DNA of 64,000 nucleotides from Triglochin maritima (Eukaryota > Streptophyta > Magnoliopsida > Alismatales > Juncaginaceae). Of the stretch, positions 10,868-22,370 are shown piece by piece (positions within the stretch are counted from its first letter, which is position 1; every line of letters begins with the position of its first letter). The stretch is from positions 31,122,652-31,186,651 of the forward strand of contig OY821792.1 of NCBI GenBank assembly GCA_963682175.1, read 5' to 3'. The notes beneath the pieces were generated by a model. It had not been told where the DNA came from. It was given only the letters and a program-made list of their open reading frames with translations, and searched no databases. Both the position numbers and the translations under genes were made by a program.

Positions 10868-11101
10868 ATGGAAATCGTTCATGTGTCTTTCCAAGTGGAG
10901 CAGCCGACAAACGTTCCTAAGGAGGGGATGTTTTTCCCCTCTTTCGAAGAAGCCCAAACATTTTACGTTGCTTATGCCGATTCTTGTGGTTTTTGTGTTA
11001 AGAAAAGGCATCACACCCGTTTGTTTGCTACCTCTGGGTCAGGTGTTAATGTGCTGGAACGAGATGCAATGGTGTCAAAGCTTCCGAGGATTTTGGCGTG
11101 A
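10868..11101 (+). pseudogene. Truncated FAR1-type transposase, N-terminal DNA-binding domain only
   Basis: A 77-residue frame holds the start of a FAR1 DNA-binding domain: FFPSFEEAQTFYVAYADSCG, then FCVKKRHH. This is the conserved F-x-S-x-EA-x-x-FY-x-x-YA...GF pattern. It stops at 11101; the zinc-cluster cysteines, DDE catalytic core and SWIM finger are all missing. Minisatellite array 3 begins about 140 bp later. This is the remnant of a MULE transposase after internal deletion. Confidence 0.75.
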
Positions 11102-11239
11102 TATTCTACTGTTAAAAGTTCAATCAGAAAGTTCTATGCTTTTGCGTATAATTCCACATATACAACAAACAAGACCAAAGTCATCCTTAAGAATGTAGGA
11201 ATGATCACATTCTTCTTCATTTTCTTCATGTACAGCAGT

Positions 11240-11900
11240 TGTATGTCTGTTCGGAATAAGAAGTCAGTCTGTTCGGAATATGTTGTGTGTCTGTTCGGAA
11301 TAAGAAGTCTGTCTGTTCGGAATAAGAAGTCTTTCTGTTCGGAATAAGAAGTCTGTCTGTTTGGATTAAGTTGTGCGTCTGTTCGGAATAAGAAGTCTGT
11401 CTGTTCGGAATATGTTGTGTGTCTGTTCGGATTAAGTTGTGCGTATGTTCGGAATAAGAAGTCTGTCTGTTCGGAATATGTTGTTTGTTTGTTCGGAATA
11501 TGTTGTGTGTCTGTTCGGAATAAGAAGTCTGTCTGTTCGGAATAAGAAGTCTTTCTGTTCGGAATAAGAAGTATGTCTGTTCGGAATAAGAAGTCTTTCT
11601 GTTCGGAATAAGAAGTATGTTTGTTCGGAATAAGTAGTCTGTCTGTTTGGAATATGTTGTGTGTCTGTTCGGAATAAGTAGTCTGTCTGTTCGGAATATG
11701 TTGTGTGTCTGTTCGGAATATGTTGTGTGTCTGTTCGGATTAAGTTATGTGTCTGTTCGGATTAAGTTGTGTGTCTGTTCGGATTAAGTTGTGTGTTAGT
11801 TCGGAATAAGAAGTCTGTCTGTTCGGATTAAGTTGTGCGTCTGTTCGGAATAAGAAGACTGTCTGTTCGGAATATGTTGTGTGTCTGTTTGGATTAAGTT
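11240..11900 (+). repeat. 22-bp minisatellite, array 3 (TGTTCGGAATAAG core)
   Basis: About 30 units of 22 bp reading TGTTCGGAATAAG or TGTTCGGAATATG followed by AAGTCTGTC or TTGTGTGTC. The unit differs from arrays 1 and 2 by one base in the core (TCCGGA to TTCGGA) and has the same period. It lies on the sense strand just downstream of the transposase remnant. Confidence 0.93.
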
Positions 11901-12134
11901 GATCCAACCTAAAAGTTAAAAATAATATTTTATTATGATAAGTCTGGACTCTGCACGAATAAAGGGTCTGCACGCTGTCCTAGGGTCTGCACTATCTGTG
12001 TATTGGGAAAAGAATCGTTCAACCTAAAGAACCGGCGTTTTTAAGAAGACCAAAGCACGTGAAGAGAAATTTTGCTGACTGGACGTTGACTCAACACGTC
12101 CACGTAAGGCGCGTCCGTGACGCCCGCGTCCGTG

Positions 12135-12901
12135 CACAAAAAAAATACACATTAGGTATTTGATATTGAGTCACGTACTCATAGTTTGGATGTTGAGGAA
12201 TTATATATGTCGTTAAAAGAAAGAATGAACACAGTCAAACTGCTTCCATGAATCCAGATAGAGGTTGGATCATGGATGTTGGATCCAATGTCGAAGACAA
12301 AAGAAATCTAGCACCACGTCACAACAGTCCAAGCCACTCCCACTTGAAGCAGAAAACAACGAAAGCGAGTGGGTTTTGTCAGGAAAGATAGTGCAACATG
12401 CTGGAATTTCGATGTGAATGAGGAGTAGATCGAAATTGATAATGAGCTTTCTACTTTTTACTTAGCTATTACTTAAGATCATGTTTTATGGCTTAATAAG
12501 ATTTCTCTTGGTGTCATTAGTAGATTTAAAAATGGAATTGTTATCGGATTGTTGGGGCTTGTATTAGAACGTCTTGTACAATTGTTTTGAAAAGGAAGTA
12601 GCTTCCATTAGGACAAATCAACTGCAAAATGTACACGCGTAGACGTCAAATGAATTTGGGGTGGACTATGTCAATCGGTTTATGTTGTCCAAGGAAAAAA
12701 AGATACGTGACCATCATCACCAAATGTACGTAATTTGATGATGTTTGCTGAAGAGGAAGTCATAAAGCCAGTTTAGATAACGTTTTTACAACTTAATTTT
12801 AAACATAATTATATTTAAACCTCAGGATGTAGTTCGTAATTCTATTTATTCTAAGACTATACCTCCTGATCGAGCCGACGATATCATATACCGACTGAAA
12901 T
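12135..12901. other. Anonymous AT-rich DNA between MULE-2 and solo LTR B
   Basis: No gene or clear repeat seen. Bases 12897-12901 (GAAAT) are the left target duplication of solo LTR B. Confidence 0.6.
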
Positions 12902-13319
12902 TGTAACATCCTCAAAAGTGGAAAAAATTAATTTTTTAATAAAACACAACACGATGATATTACCAAAGAAAACAGACAACTGGTGCACCAACATATATAC
13001 AATATATATATCTGAGAGTTTCAAAAGTGTGATTACAATAAAAGATAAGGAAAATATACATGTAATCACTCGGACCTCAAAAATAAGAAAAGCATGATCT
13101 GACTCCGAACGTGCTCCTCCTTAGTCACCACCTCCTAGTGCAGCTCACGGCCTAAAATAAAACATGTCTATTCCTGAGTTTCCCATAAGGAAACCTCGTA
13201 TGCCAAACTTCTATCACAATAAATGAACTAGACATCTAAAACATGTATGATATGAAATGCAATAAACAAACATCGTCTCACTGGGCCCGTGGGAACTCTC
13301 TCCCTACCACAGTAGACAC

Positions 13320-13860
13320 CAAGGTTCAGATATGCGGGATGCGGAGTGGATGCGGCAGGGCACCGCATCGAACATATGCGGAATGCGGATGCGATGCGGG
13401 TGCATATGCGGTTTGCGATTTAATAATTAAATAATATACATTTACGTATTAAAATAATATGTGGAATACACATTTAATAATATGCATTTACATATACGGA
13501 AAGCGGGGTACTGGCGGGAGACGAAAATGTTGGAGTGTCACGAATTTGGGGATCGAGTGGGAATTTGGGAATGGTCTTTTGTTTGTAAAATTGGTTAAAA
13601 GTTTTTTTCTTTACAAAATAAGTTAAATGGGTAATCGGATAATCAGATATCTTTCGGATTTTGACCCAATTAGATTTGAAATATGTCTATTTGATATGCG
13701 TTGCATATGCGGTCGCATATGCGCCTGCATCGGCCGCATATGCGGATGACAATGCGGTCCGCATATAGGAGGCCGCATCCTTAGGATGCGATGCGGATCG
13801 CGGCCGCATCGCACCCGCATCCGCATATGCGGCCGCATCCGGCCGCATATCCGAACATTG
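13320..13860. mobile_element. hAT-type MITE nested in solo LTR B
   Basis: It is flanked by a perfect 8-bp duplication GTAGACAC (13312-13319 and 13861-13868), the hAT length. Ends are inverted: CAAGGTTCAGATATGCGG on the left and CAATGTTCGGATATGCGG on the reverse complement of the right. Both subterminal regions are packed with GCATATGCGG and GATGCGG words, the usual layout of hAT transposase-binding repeats. The centre is AT-rich and non-coding. Confidence 0.88.
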
Positions 13861-13965
13861 GTAGACACCAATAGTGACGGGGCTCGTGGGTCCTCTAGCT
13901 CAACCCTCACACGTGCCTCAAGCACCACAGCCGGAAACACCCTCGGCTACAACACAACACTGGAT

Positions 13966-14300
13966 CACTCTCAGGTCGGTAATGTCTGTACCGTTGCCCC
14001 TCTAGGGCCGGAGACCCGATGCCATCTTGAGCTGCTCCGGTAAACCACTCTCAAGCCGGCAATGTTTGTACATTTGCCCCTCTAGGGCCGGAGACTCGTT
14101 GTCATCTTGAGCTGACACCAAACACACAAACCACCCTCAGGCCGGAAATGTCTGTATCGTTGCCCTTCCAAGGCCATAGACTCGTTGCCATCTTGGGCTG
14201 ACCCGACAACACCCATGAACCACTCTCAGGCCGGTAATGTCTGTATTGTTGCCCCAAAAAGGCCGGAGACCCATTACCATCTTGAGCTAGCTCCACAACA
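13966..14300 (+). repeat. Four-copy tandem repeat of about 82 bp in solo LTR B
   Basis: Copies begin with CTCTCAGGCCGGTAATGTCT or similar near 13970, 14050, 14130 and 14222. Each contains GGGCCGGAGACCCG, then CATCTTGAGCTG. Copy A has an unrelated repeat at the corresponding position. Confidence 0.85.
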
Positions 14301-14339
14301 CTAAAACCACACAAAACCGCACCAAACGGTCGAACAAAA

Positions 14340-14845
14340 CCACCAAACTGGTCGACCGAATCCTCACCATATGACTGGCCTAACCGAAAAACCTATCAAC
14401 CGGTCGAACGACAAAGATGACCCGTTCGACCGAATTCGACCAGTAAAATCTCCATATCGCAATAAAAAGCACAAACGGTCGAACCACACGCGATCACCGG
14501 TCGACCGAAAACAAGCAGTAGAAAATCCAATTCAACATAGTACACTGGTCGACCGAACCATCACACGGTCGGACAATTTTTAAGTTATTTTAAATCGTCG
14601 GTCGAACGAGTCAACTAGGCAGTCGACCGTTTGGATGGTCAACGCCCCAACCGACCTACAACCGTGCTTTCAGTCGACCGGCAAAGTGGTCTCGTTCGAC
14701 CGAAAACACCCAGAGTCTCCATTTCTCGCTCAACATGCACTACCGGTCGACCACCTCCAAGGTATCGTTCGACCGGTGTGAGATATTTCGCCAAATTTAC
14801 ACTACGACCGGTCGACCGAACCACGCCACTGGTCGACCGTAACAG
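14340..14845. promoter_or_regulatory. Cluster of CGGTCGACCG-type palindromes in solo LTR B
   Basis: About fifteen full or near copies (GGTCGACCG, GGTCGAACG, GTTCGACCG) lie within 500 bp, upstream of a GA-rich tract and a TATA-like CATATACC at about 15172. Function unknown. Confidence 0.6.
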
Positions 14846-15566
14846 TGCAGAAAGTTGTTGCACAGGTCCGACGAGCTATCCGGCCTACCATCAACCACTC
14901 CAACACTCACGAAAGCATAAGTGGGCATCAAAGTAAAGCTTGACATACCTTGAAGGCTTGAAAAAACATTTGAAGACCCAACAACGAGCTTCTCCACGCG
15001 CTCCGAACTTCATGAACACGATCTCCTCAACTCTGGCAACAACCAAGCGAATCCCGATCTACTCGACCCGGAGAACGTGTGAGCTTCACCCCGCCTCCAA
15101 GAGTTGTGGATCGAGAGTGACAGAGAGACTTTGAGCGGGAGAGAGAATAACGAGAGAGAGAAACTCACCAACTCATATACCTCTCCTCTCCTCTCCACCA
15201 TCCACCTCATCACCACCAAATCAATTCCAGCCCTCCGTCTTAATCCACCAATTAGGCACCTAAAAAGCAATTAACCTAGTTAATTAAGGTTCAGGATATT
15301 ACAGAAATAATCTCATTTAAGTTTTGAGCATTAAATTTGATGAGAGGCAAGTAATTCAACCGAAATTATATTGTGACATTAATAGACAATCCCCACGTGC
15401 ATTCTATTACATCAATTTACCGATAACAAGGATTTACATGCAAATAGAAGCAAGATGTGTCTACCACCAAGGCAAAAACTCCACATCCATAGCATGGGTC
15501 GAAGTCAATCCCAACATATAAAGTGGTAAAACAAAGGAAAGGAAGAAGTGGGTTTCTCGCACAACC

Positions 15567-16094
15567 TAGGGGTGCACATGGGTCGGGTTGGGTCGGGTTT
15601 GGGCCTCAACCCGACCCAACCCGAAATTTTCGGGTTGGGAAAAAACCCAACCCAACCCGAACCCGAACCGGTTTGGGTTCAACCCAACCCGACCCAAAAT
15701 TTTCGGGTTGGGTCGGGTTGGATCGGGTTGAACCCGAATTCGGAAATTTTCTCCCAAACTTGGTCGGGTTCGGTCGACCGGTGCTTAAACGGTCGACCGG
15801 TGGCTTGAAAACCCGAAATTTTCGGGTTGGAAACGGTCGACCGAGTGATGTTCGGTCGACCGAGTGATGTTCGGTCGACCGGTTTATTTGGGAAAAAATA
15901 AAAAATAATAAAAAAAATAAAAAATCGGGTTCGGGTTGGGTTGGGTCAACCCAACGCCCTCAACCCGAACCCGACCCGAAAATTCGGGTTTTTGATTTTC
16001 CCGACCCGACCCCCTCCCCAACCCGACCCAACCCGACCCGACCAGTCGGGTTCGGGTTGGGTTTCGGGTTGAACCCAACCCATGTACACCCCTA
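15567..16094. mobile_element. hAT-like MITE with GGGTTGGGTCGGGTT subterminal repeats
   Basis: The left end TAGGGGTGCACATGGGT and the right end, read in reverse, TAGGGGTGTACATGGGTT are inverted repeats starting with TAGGGGTG, a common hAT tip. The flanks GCACAACC (15559-15566) and ACACAACC (16095-16102) match in 7 of 8 bases. Both subterminal regions consist of GGGTTGGGTCGGGTT-type words in both orientations. The centre (15771-15885) carries five near-perfect CGGTCGACCG motifs. No transposase is encoded. Confidence 0.78.
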
Positions 16095-16442
16095 ACACAA
16101 CCCATAACCAAACAGGCTGTAGTGTTGTGTAGTTGCAAACAACATGACAAAGAAAGCCACAAAGTTCCAACGCCACCCATGTGATTTCCTCTCTCTAACT
16201 TAAACTTCGTTTATCTCCTCTCACTCAGATTCATGAGAATTGTATATCCTTCTCTAAGAGGGTGAGTGGGCCACTGATTGAAGTTCAAAGTACAAGAAAC
16301 TCTGTGCAAGAACAGTAACACCACTTGTACTTTGAACTCTTGTTCAATACAAGTAGCTCAGAAAACACAATGCATTTTGTTTGTTACAATATCATAAACT
16401 TTGGAAATATCATGCAATTTTCCCACAGTGACTTACTATCCT

Positions 16443-16449
16443 TATAAAT
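16443..16449 (+). promoter_or_regulatory. TATA box of the NPH3-like gene
   Basis: TATAAAT lies 108 bp upstream of the ATG at 16551, leaving room for a 5' leader of about 75 bases. Confidence 0.55.
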
Positions 16450-16550
16450 CCCGAAAACTCTCTCCATATACCCTCTCCAATCCATTTCACTTGGTTCCCA
16501 CTAATTTGTTTCAATTTTCTAGTACCATCTAGCTAGTTTAGTTTTGCGTC

Positions 16551-19500
16551 ATGTGGGAATCTGAGAGTGAGCCATACGGTGGCAGTGGTGGAAGCAGAGA
16601 CTACGGTGGAAGCGTACAGGCGGCTCATGATGGACTTCAAACCGACGGATTCATCCGCCGCGACCAATCATGGCACGTCTCAAGCGATGTCCCAAGTGAC
16701 CTCCTCGTTAGAATTGGAGACTCCAATTTCCATCTCCACAAGGTTCTCTAAATGAACACACATATATCCCATTCTCATATTCATATTCGTGTTTATGTTT
16801 GTGCATTTGTTTGTTTTTTGTAAATAACATATTATTTTGTATTTTTTAATTAAATCGTAACATGTTCAAATCATGTTTTACGTATGTTATTGTGCTTGTA
16901 ATTAGTAACATTTGTTGTTGTTGTGTGTTTTAAAGTACCCTTTGCTATCAAGGAGCGGGAAAATGAACAGGCTGATATACGAGACGTCTCGAGAGGCCGA
17001 GCTTAATCGAGTCGAGCTTAACGATATTCCGGGTGGGACAGAGTCGTTCGAGCTGGCCGCCAAGTTTTGCTACGGCATAGCAGTCGACCTGACAGCCTCG
17101 AACATCTCTGGACTCCGGTGTGCGGCCGAATACTTGGAGATGACGGAGGACTTGGAGGAGGGGAATTTGATATTCAAGACGGAGGCGTTTTTGAGCTATG
17201 TCGTGCTGTCGTCGTGGCGGGACTCGATTGTGGTGCTTAAGAGCTGCGAGGGGCTGTCGCCCTGGGCTGAGAATTTGCAGATTGTGAGGCGATGCAGCGA
17301 GTCGATCGCTTGGAAGGCATGTGTCAATCCGAGGGGCATCCGGTGGCCATACACCGGGAAACCGAAGCGGAGTGACAGCCCCAAGTGGGGGAGTGCTGGT
17401 GGTGACTCTAAGGGATCTAGTCCCGGAGGTATACACACACGAAATCTTTAGTGAGTTTAATGTTTAATTTTTCTATTTTAAACTACCACAATATTCACAA
17501 TTCATTTGAAATTGTAAGCTAGATTTAGACTATAAGGAGTTATGTTAATAAATGATCTAATGATAAATATTAACCGTAAAATAACTGTAATTTAAATCTA
17601 ACGGTGAGATTAAAAGTGACTTAAATTAATAAGATGAACCTTAAGCTTATTAGATCTTAGCCGTGACTCTATATATATATAACATAATTAATTCTTTATA
17701 ATTACATCATCTAAAATATGGGATCTAGTGAAGTTAATAACATAATATTAAATTCCGAAGAAAATAGATGAAGAAGGAGAGGACAATATATCGATCTTAG
17801 CCGTGAAATTAGTTTAGCTTAGTCAAGATTTTGATCAACTTATAAGGTACATGATCTTGTTGAACTAAGTTCGTGTTTGGCAACTCGACTGGGTTTGTTC
17901 CGATTGTAAAACTCTAAATCCCAAACAATCCCTATTAGAATTTAATTGTTTTGGTCTCGAGGAATGTATTTGCATGTGAAACTGAAATGAACAGATAATT
18001 TATTTTGTGTAAATTATTTTTTTCTAACATCTCAACTCCCCCAAAGTTGTCCTAACTACATCCCAAAATGTAAGTTGCCGGTTTCTTCAAAATAGTATTT
18101 ATATATACAATAAGTTAATCATTAATTATTTCCAAGCTAGACTTTAAATTAACAAGAGCACAACCAACTAATTTTCATATATGCTCTTCAAAAACAACTA
18201 ACAAGTTATAAGAAAGCTTAACCAGTTTCTTAATTATATATAATAAACATATAATTAGCAGCTATGAATTAATGTAGTGTGTCCGGGCCGGGGTTTATAG
18301 AAATATAAAAACCAAGCAACTAATAATTAATTCTATATATGCAGGGTCGAGTCAGTTGCAGGCACCGGCGGCGGACTGGTGGTTCGAGGACGTATCGCTA
18401 CTCCGAATCGACCACTTGGTGCGAGTGATAACAGCCATCAAGGTTAAAGGCATGCGGTTCGACCTCATCGGCGCGACCATCACCCACTACGCCTCGAAAT
18501 GGCTCCCCACCTCCGACGTCGTCCTTCCTTCCTCCGACACCCAAGACCACCGCACCATAATCGAGAGCCTCATAAGCATCCTCCCGCCGCAAAAAGACGC
18601 CGTCCCATGCTCCTTCCTCCTCCGCCTCCTCCGTCTGGCCAGCGCAGCGAAAGTGGCCGCCGCGTTGGCCACCGACCTCGAGAAGAGAGTCGGGATGCAG
18701 CTCGAGCAGGCCTCGGTCGCCGACTTGCTTATACCGGGAGGAGGGAGTACGATGTACGATGTTGATTTGGTGCAAAGATTGGTTGAACAATTTATAGTGC
18801 AAGAGCAGGTTGAGGCGGAGAGCCCCGAGAAGGTCGGGAATATTGCCAAGGCTCGGGTCGCTAGGCTGGTCGATGGTTACCTTACGGAGGTGTCGAGGGA
18901 CCGGAATTTGTCGCTCACTAAGTTCCAAGTGCTCGCCGAAGCACTGCCGGAGTCGGCCAGGATGTGTGATGATGGGCTCTATAGAGCTGTTGATTCCTAC
19001 CTCAAGGTATTATATTATATTATATTTGGATATTATTTTTTTGTTATATTTATGTTGACACTCGGTTCTTTATAAAAGAAATGTAGTCCAGACATTTCTA
19101 TTTTTCGTGTCGAATCTAATAGTGTGTTATTCATTTTAGACTCATCCGATGTTGACGGAGCACGAACGAAAGCGGTTATGCCGCGTGATGGATTGCCAGA
19201 AGCTTTCCATCGACGCTTGCATGCACGCGGCCCAAAACGAACGCCTCCCGCTCCGAGTCGTGGTTCAAGTTCTCTTCTCGGAGCAAATCAAGATCAACAA
19301 TGCCATTGCGAATTCGACGGCAAAGGACGCCCACAACGGCCACGGCCACTACTACCCGCCAATGGTGACAAGAAAACAACTCCTAGAAGGCACGCCGCAG
19401 TCCTTCCAAGAAGGATGGGCCACGGCCAAGAAGGACATCAACACTCTCAAGTTCGAGCTAGAGAACATGAAGGCTAAGTACCTCGAACTCCAGAACGACA

Positions 19501-19724
19501 TGGACACTCTACAAAGGCAATTCGATAAGTTATCGTCGTCTTCCGCCTCCAAGACGGGCAAAAGTGGTTCCACGGGGTGGGGCAGTGGGTGGAAGAAGTT
19601 GGGCAAGTTAGCCAAAATGTCGGCCATCGAGGGCCATGATGTCGGTGGTGGGCACGTGACGTCGACGGCGGTGGTGGAGCAGGCGAGGAAGGGGCCGAGG
19701 AGGTGGAGGAATTCCATATCATAG
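16551..19724 (+). CDS. NPH3/RPT2-like BTB protein (NRL family)
   Basis: Four exons close in frame: 16551-16742, 16936-17428, 18345-19006 and 19140-19724, giving 643 aa, normal for the family. The BTB domain starts at about residue 47 ([28 protein letters not shown]) and continues through FCYGI and [12 protein letters not shown]. The NPH3 domain follows ([59 protein letters not shown]). A coiled coil near residues 540-575 precedes a Gly/Ser-rich tail ending RRWRNSIS. Relatives act at the plasma membrane in phototropin and auxin-transport signalling, often as CUL3 adaptors. The basic, serine-ended tail resembles the 14-3-3 docking tail of NPH3; that role is inference. I cannot assign a specific orthologue. 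Confidence 0.95.
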
Positions 19725-21144
19725 AGATCGTTAATAGTGGTTAATTATTATTTGGTTGTAGGCTTGACTGTTTTTTGCCCACTCTGCTGCGTATAAAGAC
19801 ATGTGCAACTGCGTATAAAGACATGTGCAAGGCCCAAGTCTGTCTGTCTGTCTGTCTAGCTCATACAAATCCCACTTCTCCCCTTCTGATGATCCAACTG
19901 CCTGGATTGCCTGCAGAGCACATGGATTGTGTTTTCTTACAAACAAATCCACCCATTGGCTGTATCCAACGGCTCTCCTTCGTCATCTCCAAGAACTCAT
20001 CCAGAAACCCTATATCCACCGTTCATTCCTCGTACCCTAGATCCTAGGATTGTTATTGCTCATCTCTTGTATAAAAGAGTTTTCTTAGCTGTCACTGTTC
20101 TCACATAAGTTCCTAACAAACAGGTATGTCAATTCCTTACACGATACGATCATTCATTACACGACACAATATGATAACACAATTTAGAAACGACACAATA
20201 TGATAACACAATTTAGAAACGACTTTACACGTTTTATATGATGGAAATGTTTTTATTATGATGATCGTGAAGACACAAATATAAAATAATTGATATATAA
20301 TTTGACACGAACACGACACGATTACACAATATGTTTTTTACATGAACTGCATATTTTGTTAGATAATTAATTATTTTTTACTTGATAATGAACAATTAAG
20401 ATATTATTTAGAATGAAAAATATCAATATAACACCCATAGACTCGCAGAGGTCCGTCTAAGTCTTTGTTCGACGGGTAGGAGTTGGTCGACCACAGCAGC
20501 ACTCCGAACTCTTCGAAGTACCTTAGCCTATCTGCGACCTCGAGCACCCTCTCTTCCTCCGCAGCAAGCCTCTTAACTTATTATAAAGTTGAGAAAGTTT
20601 CACTTACATCTTTGTGATACTCCTAAATTGCAATAGAATGCAAACTTCGAGCTTTTAATTAAGGTGCTTCTCATATCAAGAAAGTTACCATCAGGAATAA
20701 AAGCTTGCAATCTTTCCGGCAGTAACATTAGCTTGACAATGGAACTTCATTTTTAATGTTTGATTTGGGTGACACATTTCAAACGGAAGTCATACCCTTC
20801 CTTCAAAAACACAAAAAAACATACCTCAAAACCTCAAAGTCAAGTAGGTTGCAAAAAACTCAAGGACGTCCAATTAAATATGACATTTTCGTCATGGAGA
20901 AGACTACCAAAGACATCGTAATTAGCAGTAGTTGAGTAACTATTAATTACACTGATAAGCGATTTATTTAATTTTTCTCTCTTGAAGATCACCAGATTCA
21001 CCACATCCTAGATAAAAATGTCATTTGCCATAAAAAAAGCATTATGTAAAGGAAAAATATTATTCATTCTCGTCGATCAAACAAGACACTCCATTGAGTT
21101 GATTTCAGGATTAATAACACAAACCAGAGAAACGGAAGTTGTCT
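19725..21144. other. Intergenic region between convergent NPH3-like and protease genes
   Basis: It holds the 3' flank of the NPH3-like gene, a 21-bp direct repeat (GCGTATAAAGACATGTGCAA, twice, about 19789-19831), and a tandem duplication of about 33 bp (GACACAATATGATAACACAA, twice, about 20164-20221). Bases 20450-20580 are GC-richer and include GGTCGACCA, possibly an old transposon scrap. No gene seen. Confidence 0.5.
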
Positions 21145-22336
21145 CTAATTACAAGCCTCACGCACAAACCCCACCTTAGAGTTCAGAACATCAAACAAAA
21201 CCCTGTAATTCTGTTGCTGTAAATTGGCAATGACGTTCAACACCGAATTCACGTTCGCCGGGGCGGCCGCCATCGCCAAACACGCCACTGGCCTTGCGCT
21301 GCTGTGGATCAAAGTGTTCTCAACTGGTAGTGTTAAATCCAACCCAACAAAGTGCAATGTGACTGTTGGAATTGGACCGCCACTCGGCTCAAAACATGTG
21401 TCGAAAGCGCCCAATGACGAGTACTCTGTCGCCCCCACCTGTCTCCTAAATTCATCTCGTACCTATTCGAAACATTATCATACATAAGTTTGTGCTGGAA
21501 ATATAATCAATCTCACATTGTTATAACTTCTACGTAAGATTTGGGTGTATACTAGATTTCTCTTAATTAGTTAAGGCATTTAGAAAAGTGGTGGACCGTT
21601 AAACAAACGCAATTTATAAAGCATAAGATAAAAACATCTATTGTTGATACGAAGATATAAATGCTGCAATGTGTTTGTTAGTCAAAGATAAACACATCAA
21701 TGTACTTACGAGCTGGTACAACGGTTCAACGAACCGAGTTATAACGGTACCGGAGTCAACAATGGTTCCACCCCCAGAAACAGGGTCAAAAGCGAGATGA
21801 CTGGCGTTCGCATTAACAAGTTTTCGACCGACACTTATCCCGGTCATGTTGACATAATAAAGAGAGGAGCGACGTGGGTTGCGGAGGAGAGGAGTGGTCC
21901 GAATCACCCGGGGTTGGCTCGACGGTCCGAACCGGAGCGACCCGGAGAAGTAGTAGGATTTGAAGCTCGGAAGACAATAGGAGAACACTCCGTTGTAGAG
22001 ATCTTGTGTCTGGGACATCAGAGAAGTGGGTCCACGCCCCAGGCCTAGTAGGCCTTGTTTTGGGAACGAGTTGCCGATTCCCGTTAAGGAATTCACGCAC
22101 CCGAACAAGTAGTTCTGCATGTATATCATTTCATGTACATCAGTTCGAACCTTTTAATTTCTACTGGAATTATATATGGTACTAATATTCCATAAATCGA
22201 AAAAATTACATAAATACTTAAATTCGAGAACTCTAATGATAGTGGTCGAGCTTTGGTAGGATCGGTGAATGGTGACGGTTTGGAAAAAAACATAGGAAAA
22301 GTTTACGTATTATATTTCCGTGATCATAAAATAGTA

Positions 22337-22370
<34 letters not shown>

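Larger units (their letters stand above)
10593..12134. mobile_element. MULE-2, internally deleted Mutator-like element
   Basis: The left end (GCGGACGCTAGCG, then GGGACGCACGC, then CCCAGTCAGCAGACGC) and right end (GCTGACTGGACG, then CGTCCACGTAAGGCGCGTCC, then GCGTCCGTGC) are imperfect inverted repeats. The right end also resembles the right TIR of MULE-1. Inside are only the start of a FAR1-type transposase and minisatellite array 3. I could not find a convincing 9-bp target duplication, so the ends are approximate. Confidence 0.65.
12902..15303 (+). mobile_element. Solo LTR B, same family as A
   Basis: It starts TGTAACATCC, ends AGGATATTACA, and is flanked by perfect GAAAT duplications (12897-12901 and 15304-15308). 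Its total of 2402 bp includes a 541-bp nested hAT MITE plus its 8-bp duplication, so the LTR itself was about 1.85 kb. It shares with copy A the GTGCACCAACATATA start, TCAAAAGTGTGATTACA, CCTGAGTTTCC, the GGTCGACCG cluster (about 14340-14840) and a GA-rich stretch near the end. No internal region or second LTR is present. Confidence 0.88.

Noticed and set aside
10593..12134. A 9-bp target duplication for MULE-2
   Set aside because: I compared the bases next to both ends and found no convincing match; ends are therefore approximate.
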